Source of the DNA: a bacterium
Lineage (GTDB): Bacteria; Spirochaetota; UBA4802; UBA5550
Length of the DNA stretch: 6,200 nucleotides
NCBI GenBank assembly: GCA_024224995.1
Contig: JAAENB010001181.1
Location: forward strand, 1-6,200
Direction of reading: 5' to 3'
Below the pieces are notes generated by a model that saw nothing but the letters and a program-made list of their open reading frames with translations, was not told where the DNA came from and did not search any database. Both the position numbers and the translations under genes were made by a program. Shown here piece by piece: positions 1 to 4,634 of this stretch. How positions within the stretch are numbered: the first letter of the stretch is position 1; each line of letters begins with the position of its first letter.

Positions 1-146
1 GGCCATAGGTTACATTCCGAATGACGTTTTTCGGTATATCAAGACACGATCGACCCTGTGTAGCGGGAAAAATATAGATCAGAGACTAAATAGTACTGCG
101 GGCTGCATCTGGCGTAGAAGCAAAAAGAGTTTCTTGAGAGAGAATC
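1..146 (+). repeat. Dispersed structured intergenic repeat, copy 1
   Basis: From about base 11 to 114 this stretch aligns nearly base for base with 3270-3373 (copy 2). Shared landmarks are TTACATTCCGAATGACG, a small hairpin CCGAA(17-21)/TTCGG(30-34), GTGTAGCGGGAAAAATA, and AGAGACTAAATAG followed by GGGCTGCATCTGGC. The right part, GCAAAAAGAGTTTCTTGAGAGAGA, matches the right part of copies 2 and 3. AGAGACT (81-87) can pair with AGTTTCT (128-134) through one G-U, so the base of the stem seen in copy 2 is kept although the sequence changed. The tip between the halves is missing: CTGGC is followed directly by GTAGAAGCAA. The first bases, GGCCATAGGTTACATTCCG, resemble the right arm of the large hairpin before copy 2, so a left arm may lie off the window. 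The repeat ends about 6 nt before the first gene. Confidence 0.8.
136..144 (+). promoter_or_regulatory. Ribosome binding site inside the repeat, for the Elp3-like gene
   Basis: The purine run GAGAGAGAA ends 6 nt before the ATG at 151. It belongs to AGTTTCTTGAGAGAGA (128-143), which is identical to 4612-4627 before the alpha subunit gene. The site for initiating translation therefore comes from the repeat. It lies just 3' of the predicted stem and so would be unpaired. Confidence 0.6.
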
Positions 147-150
147 AAAT

Positions 151-1170
151 ATGTCAAAAAAACGAATAACAATTCCGATATTTATCCCGCACCTGGGCTG
201 TCCTCATCAGTGCGCCTTCTGCAACCAGTGGGAGACCAGTGGTTCCCGGGTTTTGCCGGATAAAAAATCGATTGATGAGCAGGTTGTGCGGTATCTTTCC
301 CAAAAGGGTGCTGATGTTGAACATATTGAGATCGCTTTTTTTGGCGGCAGTTTTACCGGGATTCCCATTCCCCTGCAGGAAGAGCTTCTTTCGGCAGCAG
401 GTCCGTACCTGGAAAAAAATATTATTCAAGGGATACGCCTTTCTACAAGGCCCGATTACATAAACGAACAAGCTCTTTTGCTGCTAAAAAAATATTCAGT
501 TACTACTATTGAACTGGGTATACAATCATTCTTCGATGATGTTCTTTCCGCCTCAAATAGAGGACACTCCGCCCGGGACTCACACCAGGCTCCGGAACTG
601 GTTAAAAAACACGGGTTTGATGTTGTTATCCAGCTGATGCCAGGTCTTCCCGGAGATTCCAGGGAAAAATCAATTCAATCTGCCGAAATTGCTGCCGAAT
701 ATACTCCCGCAGGTGTGAGAATATATCCCACTGTTGTACTAAACAATACAAAACTAGCCCACATGTACAAAAACAATGAATATTCCCCTCTTTCAACGGA
801 AGAGGCTGTGGAGCGGTGTAAAGATATGTATATGGTATTTCAGCGGAATACTATTCCCGTAATTAGAATGGGGCTCCATCCTCTTAACCCGGAAGAGCGG
901 AAAAATATTCTTGCCGGTCCTTATCATCCTTCATTCGGTTTTATGGTAAAATCGAGGATGAGGCGGGATATAATAGAAGAGGCTGTAAAGGACCTTATTC
1001 ACGGCAAGCCCGGGCTTACAGCCCTGAAGATAGAGATTCCCGACAGGAATAAAGAAGAGTATATTGGAACGAAGAAAGAGAATATTGAATATATTAAACA
1101 GCGATTTAACCTTAAAAAGGTTGAGTATTTTATTAGCGCGGACTCAAGTATCCGGATTACCCACGAATAA
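151..1170 (+). CDS. Elp3-like radical SAM protein (no acetyltransferase domain)
   Basis: A cytoplasmic [4Fe-4S]/S-adenosylmethionine radical enzyme of 339 residues. The cluster motif CPHQCAFC gives C17, C21 and C24, framed by PHLGC and CNQ as in Elp3/COG1243-type proteins of clostridia and spirochaetes. Other radical SAM landmarks follow in order: FFGGSFTGI (63-71), STRPDY (98-103), ELGIQS (121-126) and QLMPGLPGD (161-169). Next come RIYPTVVLNNTKLA (190-203) and AGPYHPSFGFMV (255-266), which match the C-terminal extension of this family. The GNAT acetyltransferase domain of true Elp3 is absent; the length suits the short bacterial form often annotated elongator protein 3-like. Activity on tRNA is only an inference from Elp3. 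The start at 151 puts the cluster motif at its usual place near the N terminus and has a purine-rich binding site 6 nt upstream. A second radical SAM gene follows after 80 nt, possibly in the same transcript. Confidence 0.9.
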   Translation: MSKKRITIPIFIPHLGCPHQCAFCNQWETSGSRVLPDKKSIDEQVVRYLSQKGADVEHIEIAFFGGSFTGIPIPLQEELLSAAGPYLEKNIIQGIRLSTRPDYINEQALLLLKKYSVTTIELGIQSFFDDVLSASNRGHSARDSHQAPELVKKHGFDVVIQLMPGLPGDSREKSIQSAEIAAEYTPAGVRIYPTVVLNNTKLAHMYKNNEYSPLSTEEAVERCKDMYMVFQRNTIPVIRMGLHPLNPEERKNILAGPYHPSFGFMVKSRMRRDIIEEAVKDLIHGKPGLTALKIEIPDRNKEEYIGTKKENIEYIKQRFNLKKVEYFISADSSIRITHE

Positions 1171-1195
1171 ATAAAAAAAAATATCAATTTTATGC

Positions 1196-1223
1196 TTGAT
1201 TCAGCAATCGAATTATTTATTCT
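1196..1223 (+). promoter_or_regulatory. Possible weak promoter between the two radical SAM genes
   Basis: The 80-nt AT-rich gap holds TTGATT (1196-1201) and TATTCT (1218-1223) with a 16-nt spacer, a modest match to sigma-70 boxes. AT-rich DNA gives such matches by chance, and the two genes may simply be cotranscribed. I see no clear terminator hairpin in this gap, and none of the repeats found in the other gaps. Confidence 0.2.
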
Positions 1224-1237
1224 ATCTAAAAAAAATA

Positions 1238-1244
1238 GAGGAGA
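1238..1244 (+). promoter_or_regulatory. Ribosome binding site for the B12-binding radical SAM gene
   Basis: GAGGAGA, with AGGAG at 1239-1243, lies 7 nt before the ATG at 1251. It is the best Shine-Dalgarno sequence in the window and fixes that start. A competing ATG at 1244 is out of frame with the gene. Confidence 0.7.
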
Positions 1245-1250
1245 TGCATC

Positions 1251-3056
1251 ATGAACTCACCCATCCCCACTCATCCGCTTGGTTCCGAAGCAAAGATTTT
1301 ATTGTCGAGCGTTTTTGGCCCCTATGCAAGAGATGATGAATACGGAAGCAGAACCGTTAACCCCATGGAATTGTATCATAACCAGGTAACACGGGTTCAA
1401 GGAGCTTTTTCCCTTCGCATGTTTCACCGTTCATTCGGGCTTATGCTGATCCAGTCAAATATTGACGCTCCCTGCACACTCCTCGATTTTCCCGACCAGG
1501 ACCGTTTCATTGAAGAGATCAAAAATAATTCCTATGATGTTGTGGGAATCAGTGCCATTATTCCGAATATCGGTAAAGTGAAAAAAATGTGTGAACTGGT
1601 ACGGGAATATCTTCCCGATGCTCAAATTATTATTGGCGGACATATTGCCAATAAACCGGAACTTGATAATGAAATTAATGCTGACTATATTTGCAAGGGC
1701 GACGGTATAAGCTGGTTCAGGCAATATCTCGGGGAAGACGAAAAAGCGCCTCTGCGCCATCCCCTGGCCTACTCCGGGTTTGGAACCCGCATCCTGGGCA
1801 TCCCGCTGCCCAGGGGAAATACGGCAGGAGTCCTTATCCCTTCCGTAGGGTGTCCCATGGGCTGCAATTTCTGCTCTACATCAGCGCTTTTCGGCGGAAA
1901 AGGAAACCACATCAGCTTTTATGAGACTGGTGATGAGCTCTTTTCTGTTTTATGCCAGCTCGAAGAACGCCTGAAAGTTAAATCCTTTTTTGTCCTTGAT
2001 GAAAATTTTCTTTTATATAAAGAGAGAGCGCTTCGTCTCCTGGAGCTTATGGAAGAGCACGATAAAAGCTGGGCTTTTTATGTTTTTAGTTCGGCACGGG
2101 TTATACGGTCATATTCCATTGACCAGCTCGTCCGGATCGGGATCGCGTGGATGTGGCTGGGCCTGGAAGGTGAAGGCAGTCAATACTCCAAGCTTAACGG
2201 GATCGATACCAGGGACCTGGTTAAGGAGCTTCAGTCTCACGGAGTCCGGGTTCTGGGCTCTACGATTATTGGCCTGGAAGAGCATACCCCGGAAAATATG
2301 CATTCGGTCATTGATTGGGCTGTTAGCCATAACACCGATTTTCACCAGTTTATGCTCTATACGCCGCTCGCGGGAACACCATTATACAACGATTACCAAA
2401 AAAAAGGTACCCTGCTTTCGGAACAGGAATGTCCCGATGCCGACACTCACGGCCAGGAACGGTTCAATTACCGCCATCCCCATATTCCGGCTGGTCAGGA
2501 AAAAGATTTTCTCATGCAGGCCTTTACCCATGATTTTGAGATCAACGGACCCAGTATGGTTCGAATAATCCGGACTGCTCTTAAGGGCTGGAAGCGATAT
2601 AAGAATCATCCCGACGAGCGGGTTCGCAGGCGGTACGCCATGGAAACCGTTCGTCTTAAAGACACCTATGCTGCCGCAGTCTGGGCCGCAAAAAGCTGGC
2701 TTGGTTCGGCTCCGCTCACCACAGGTAAAGACAATAAAGCGCTTCAAAAAGAAATCACCGCAGTCCTGAAAGACCTGTACCGTGAATATGGTCTCATAAG
2801 CCGAATATTCGCGCCCATATTCGGCAAAATCATCACCTTTACCATGAAGCGGGAAGAAAAAAAACTTGCACAGGGCTGGACTCACGAACCAGCGATCGCT
2901 TTTGAAAAAAACGCGCGCGCCATGGAACTCCATAGAGCCGACCCCATTCTTTCCCGGATTAAAATCCCTGAAATAGAAGTTACCTCTTGCGATTTTTACA
3001 ATGTTGCCACCAATGTGGCAGGCAAGCTTGGTATTAAGGTGCCTGAACCGGAGTAG
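1251..3056 (+). CDS. B12-binding-domain radical SAM protein of unknown substrate
   Basis: A 601-residue protein. Residues about 60-165 look like a cobalamin-binding Rossmann-type domain of the class that precedes many radical SAM cores: alternating strands and helices with DVVGISAIIPN (96-106), QIIIGGHIANK (125-135) and YICKGDG (146-152). The DxHxxG motif that ligates cobalt in B12-dependent mutases is absent, as is common in radical SAM members. The radical SAM core covers about 190-430, with CPMGCNFC (C201, C205, C208), VLDENFLLYKERA (248-260), LGLEGE (303-308), GSTIIGLEEHT (336-346) and LYTPLAGTPLY (369-379). A helical, charged C-terminal region of about 170 residues has no motif I recognise. 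Relatives act as methylases or ring-forming enzymes on varied substrates; nothing here identifies the substrate. It follows the Elp3-like gene by 80 nt and is followed by 479 bp of non-coding repeats. Confidence is high for the family and low for any specific role. Confidence 0.88.
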   Translation: MNSPIPTHPLGSEAKILLSSVFGPYARDDEYGSRTVNPMELYHNQVTRVQGAFSLRMFHRSFGLMLIQSNIDAPCTLLDFPDQDRFIEEIKNNSYDVVGISAIIPNIGKVKKMCELVREYLPDAQIIIGGHIANKPELDNEINADYICKGDGISWFRQYLGEDEKAPLRHPLAYSGFGTRILGIPLPRGNTAGVLIPSVGCPMGCNFCSTSALFGGKGNHISFYETGDELFSVLCQLEERLKVKSFFVLDENFLLYKERALRLLELMEEHDKSWAFYVFSSARVIRSYSIDQLVRIGIAWMWLGLEGEGSQYSKLNGIDTRDLVKELQSHGVRVLGSTIIGLEEHTPENMHSVIDWAVSHNTDFHQFMLYTPLAGTPLYNDYQKKGTLLSEQECPDADTHGQERFNYRHPHIPAGQEKDFLMQAFTHDFEINGPSMVRIIRTALKGWKRYKNHPDERVRRRYAMETVRLKDTYAAAVWAAKSWLGSAPLTTGKDNKALQKEITAVLKDLYREYGLISRIFAPIFGKIITFTMKREEKKLAQGWTHEPAIAFEKNARAMELHRADPILSRIKIPEIEVTSCDFYNVATNVAGKLGIKVPEPE

Positions 3057-3062
3057 TTGTCA

Positions 3063-3104
3063 GGGCTCGGGGGCCGGGGATCAGAGGTCAGGGGCCAGTT
3101 GGGA
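3063..3104 (+). repeat. Degenerate heptamer run after the B12 radical SAM gene
   Basis: Starting 6 nt after the stop codon, six consecutive 7-mers fit a loose GGGGNCA consensus: GGGCTCG, GGGGCCG, GGGATCA, GAGGTCA, GGGGCCA, GTTGGGA. The period is visible by eye although no two units are identical. Similar runs follow the delta and alpha subunit genes. The sequence up to 3158 adds AG-rich DNA in which I see nothing else. Confidence 0.55.
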
Positions 3105-3158
3105 AAAGAAAGAGAGTAGCGGACCTGTGGTCGCGTCTTAATAAAATGTATATCAACC

Positions 3159-3278
3159 CGGAATGTAAATTATGCCTGCCTGGAGTAATACCTCTGCAGA
3201 TTGTTCGGAACTCGCTCCGCTCAAACAGCCTCACAACCTGCCGAGGCATCACTCCAGGCAGGCATAATTTACATTCCG
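3159..3278. repeat. Large hairpin with 41-nt arms and a TTCGG..CTCCGCTCA loop
   Basis: The left arm (3159-3199) and right arm (3238-3278) are complementary over 41 nt with three mismatches, two of them A opposite C and one T opposite C as read here. The core TATGCCTGCCTGGAGT pairs with ACTCCAGGCAGGCATA. The 38-nt loop contains TTCGGAACTCGCTCCGCTCA, a longer form of the loop motif in the hairpins at 4542-4593 and 5922-5953. The right arm overlaps the left end of repeat copy 2. The hairpin could stall or end transcription from the radical SAM genes, but no T-run follows immediately, so I do not call it a terminator. No open frame here looks like a gene. Confidence 0.85.
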
Positions 3279-3420
3279 AATGACGTTTTTCGGTATATTA
3301 AGACAGGACCGACCCGGTGTAGCAGGGAAAAAATACGTCAGAAACTAAATAGCATTGCGAGCTGCATCTGGCCATACTACTTCCAGGCCCGTGCATAAGC
3401 AAAATTTAGTTTCTTAAGAG
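3270..3420 (+). repeat. Dispersed structured intergenic repeat, copy 2 (most complete)
   Basis: The left part matches copy 1 from TTACATTCCG to GCTGCATCTGGC. AGAAACTAAAT (3340-3350) is the exact complement of ATTTAGTTTCT (3404-3414). Inside it, TTGC (3355-3358) faces GCAA (3399-3402), TGCA (3363-3366) faces TGCA (3392-3395), and GGCC (3370-3373) faces GGCC (3386-3389). That makes four helices separated by small internal loops, with a 12-nt tip, in the manner of a folded RNA. The right end, AGTTTCTTAAGAGAAAA, corresponds to the purine-rich end of copies 1 and 3. Here the repeat stops about 115 nt before the gamma subunit gene and does not supply its binding site. Confidence 0.8.
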
Positions 3421-3468
3421 AAAATAAGGGTTTATCCTTGACATTTTTGGAAATAAGTTGAAATTTTG

Positions 3469-3498
3469 TTTACTCTTGTGATTATTGTTTATTATAAA
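3469..3498 (+). promoter_or_regulatory. Possible promoter for the oxidoreductase operon
   Basis: The DNA from 3421 to 3530 is strongly AT-rich. TTTACT (3469-3474) and TATAAA (3493-3498) are 18 nt apart and would give a leader of about 30 nt before the ATG at 3536. A perfect -35 hexamer TTGACA lies at 3438-3443, but the bases 17 nt on (AAATTT) make a poor -10 box. A promoter is expected here because a new operon starts after 479 bp of non-coding DNA. Confidence 0.4.
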
Positions 3499-3535
3499 TT
3501 ACAATTGCAAAATATTAGGAATACCGGGCAAGATT

Positions 3536-4117
3536 ATGAGTTCAGAAAAGAAATATACGGAAGTTATCTGGTATGGAAGAGGCGGTCAGGGTGCTATTAC
3601 AGCCAGTCAGTTAATCGCAGAAGCCGCATCATATGAAGGATATAAGGGAGTTACCACAGCCCCCTCATTTGGAGCGGAACGAAGAGGGGCTCCTGTTGCC
3701 GCGTTTTTGCGGCTTTCCAGTGAACCAATACGAATTTTTTCACAAATTGATGATCCCGATGTAATTGTGGTACTTGATCCAACCCTGCTGTCAATTCTGG
3801 AGCTTGAAAAACGCTTTAAAAAGGAAGCGGTGTTAATTGTAAATTCAACCAAAACCCCGGAAGAACTGGGGCTTGCTTCGTTTAAAAAAGTGGGAATCGC
3901 AGACGTCACTGCTACGGCTCTTGAAAATAACCTCACCATGGCCGGGGTTGCAATATTAAATACACCTATTTTAGGGGCTTTTGTAAAAACAACGGAGCTG
4001 GTTGGCATGCCTTCAGTTGAGCGGTTTATTAATAGTAAGTTTGCCGGAGAAAAAGCAGAGCTCAATGTACAGACCGCGCGAATTACTTTTGAATCAACAA
4101 AAGTCTTTGATCAATAA
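3536..4117 (+). CDS. porG: 2-oxoacid:ferredoxin oxidoreductase, gamma subunit
   Basis: The small non-cofactor subunit of a four-subunit pyruvate/2-oxoacid:ferredoxin oxidoreductase, which decarboxylates a 2-oxoacid to an acyl-CoA and reduces ferredoxin in the cytoplasm. From the ATG at 3536 it has 193 residues, normal for the family. The signature YGRGGQGA (13-20), then TTAPSFGAERRGAPV (40-54) and VIVVLDPTLL (76-85), define the POR gamma domain. An upstream in-frame ATG at 3485 would add 17 residues. I reject it because it would bring the TATAAA box into the coding region and the family normally reaches the GRGGQG loop about ten residues in. The ribosome binding site is weak: AGGA at 3517-3520 is about 15 nt away and GGGCAAG is closer. 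The delta gene follows after 25 nt, so the two are surely cotranscribed. The actual 2-oxoacid is not determined by this subunit. Confidence 0.9.
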   Translation: MSSEKKYTEVIWYGRGGQGAITASQLIAEAASYEGYKGVTTAPSFGAERRGAPVAAFLRLSSEPIRIFSQIDDPDVIVVLDPTLLSILELEKRFKKEAVLIVNSTKTPEELGLASFKKVGIADVTATALENNLTMAGVAILNTPILGAFVKTTELVGMPSVERFINSKFAGEKAELNVQTARITFESTKVFDQ

Positions 4118-4142
4118 TACTATACTGGAACAGGGAAATGTT

Positions 4143-4427
4143 ATGGGAACAAAAGAATGCGGACATATAACAGCATCATCTTCTCCTGCAAAAGGAGAGG
4201 CCGGACGAACCGGAGATTGGCGGGTTAAGCACCCCGTAATAAACCATGAAGTGTGCACCCCTTCGAAAACAGGGCGGCCTTCATGTTTTCTTTGCTGGAC
4301 CTATTGCCCCGACGGCGTTGTCAGTAAAACCGTTCCTCCGCAAATTGACCTTGAGTACTGCAAGGGATGCGGCATTTGCGCTGAAGAGTGCCCTACGGGA
4401 GCAATTGAGATGGTAACTGACGAGTAA
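4143..4427 (+). CDS. porD: 2-oxoacid:ferredoxin oxidoreductase, delta subunit (2x[4Fe-4S])
   Basis: A 94-residue ferredoxin-like subunit that passes electrons from the TPP/cluster core to external ferredoxin. The second cluster motif is canonical: C73, C76, C79 and C83 in CKGCGICAEECP. The first set is C38, C48, C51 and C55, in CTPSKTGRPSCFLCWTYCPDG, so nine residues instead of two separate the first two cysteines. The CWxYCPDG tail is typical of PorD. GRTGDWRVKHPVI (21-33) before the clusters matches the conserved lead-in of bacterial delta subunits. The start at 4143 is chosen because AGGGAA (4132-4137) sits 5 nt upstream and the product has the usual length; the frame remains open back to 4002, but that part overlaps the gamma gene. 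Gamma ends 25 nt before it, and alpha starts 207 nt after it beyond repeat copy 3. Confidence 0.88.
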   Translation: MGTKECGHITASSSPAKGEAGRTGDWRVKHPVINHEVCTPSKTGRPSCFLCWTYCPDGVVSKTVPPQIDLEYCKGCGICAEECPTGAIEMVTDE

Positions 4428-4431
4428 GTAA

Positions 4432-4477
4432 GGTGATCGGTGGCCCTGGGGGGCCGGGTAACCGGTAATCGGTTAAA
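4432..4477 (+). repeat. Degenerate heptamer run after the delta subunit gene
   Basis: Four bases after the stop codon come GGTGATC and GGTGGCC, an 11-nt G-rich interruption, then GGTAACC, GGTAATC and GGTTAAA. The consensus is GGTNAYC with a 7-nt period. It is the second of three such runs, each directly after a stop codon. Confidence 0.5.
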
Positions 4478-4541
4478 GAATAACACCGGCACGGCCGGGA
4501 GAAAATAGATCAGAAACAAAAAAATATTGCGAGCTGCATCT

Positions 4542-4593
4542 GGCCTGCCACCCGGGGCACTTCGGCTCCGCTCAGTGACCCGGGTGGCAGGCC
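4542..4593. repeat. GC-rich hairpin nested in repeat copy 3
   Basis: GGCCTGCCACCCGGG (4542-4556) is the perfect complement of CCCGGGTGGCAGGCC (4579-4593). After one mismatch the stem continues with CACT (4558-4561) and AGTG (4574-4577), so about 19 pairs in all. The loop region contains CTTCGGCTCCGCTCAG (4560-4575), identical to 5925-5940. No T-run follows, so it is not a typical intrinsic terminator, and the operon must read through it for alpha to be cotranscribed. Confidence 0.9.
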
Positions 4594-4619
4594 CGCTTAC
4601 AAGCATAATTTAGTTTCTT

Positions 4620-4630
4620 GAGAGAGAGGA
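4620..4630 (+). promoter_or_regulatory. Ribosome binding site at the repeat end, for the alpha subunit
   Basis: GAGAGAGAGGA ends 4 nt before the ATG at 4635. The first part continues the conserved repeat end (AGTTTCTTGAGAGAGA at 4612-4627), and the final GGA lies beyond the shared segment. As with the first gene, the translation signal is largely repeat-derived. Confidence 0.65.
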
Positions 4631-4634
4631 TTAC

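Larger units (their letters stand above)
4486..4630 (+). repeat. Dispersed structured intergenic repeat, copy 3 (inside the operon)
   Basis: A short hairpin CCGGC(4486-4490)/GCCGG(4494-4498) runs into GGGAGAAAATAGATCAGAAAC, then ATTGCGAGCTGCATCTGGCC, which is identical to copy 2 from ATTGC onward. The right half, GGCCCG...AAGCATAATTTAGTTTCTTGAGAG, also matches copy 2 closely. The outer stem is worn: AGAAAC (4512-4517) still pairs with GTTTCT (4613-4618), but the A-rich part next to it pairs imperfectly. The tip of the stem carries the strong hairpin at 4542-4593 in place of the 12-nt tip of copy 2. The element fills the gap between delta and alpha and ends 4 nt before the alpha ATG. It might alter relative expression of the subunits by pausing, processing or translational control. 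Confidence 0.8.

Noticed and set aside
2382..2933. A 183-codon open frame on the - strand inside the B12 radical SAM gene.
   Set aside because: It lies wholly within a well-supported gene and has no recognisable motif. It is a shadow frame.
3159..3278. The large hairpin as an intrinsic terminator or as a CRISPR-like unit.
   Set aside because: No T-run follows the right arm, and the copies in the window are far apart with no regular spacers, so neither label is supported.
3201..3398. A 65-codon open frame on the + strand across the large hairpin and copy 2.
   Set aside because: It runs through the loop, an arm of the inverted repeat and the dispersed repeat, has no ribosome binding site, and encodes nothing recognisable. 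It is repeat DNA that happens to be open.
3485..3535. Upstream in-frame ATG giving the gamma subunit 17 more residues.
   Set aside because: The added residues do not belong to the family, and the segment contains the TATAAA box. The ATG at 3536 gives the usual N terminus.
4129..4140. AACAGGGAAATG occurs before the delta gene and again at 5856-5867 after the alpha gene.
   Set aside because: The match ends at 12 nt, and the second copy leads only to a 14-codon frame within the heptamer run. It is probably chance in purine-rich DNA.
4002..4142. Extension of the delta subunit back into the gamma gene.
   Set aside because: The open frame overlaps the end of gamma and encodes no delta-like residues. 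AGGGAA just before the ATG at 4143 marks the start.
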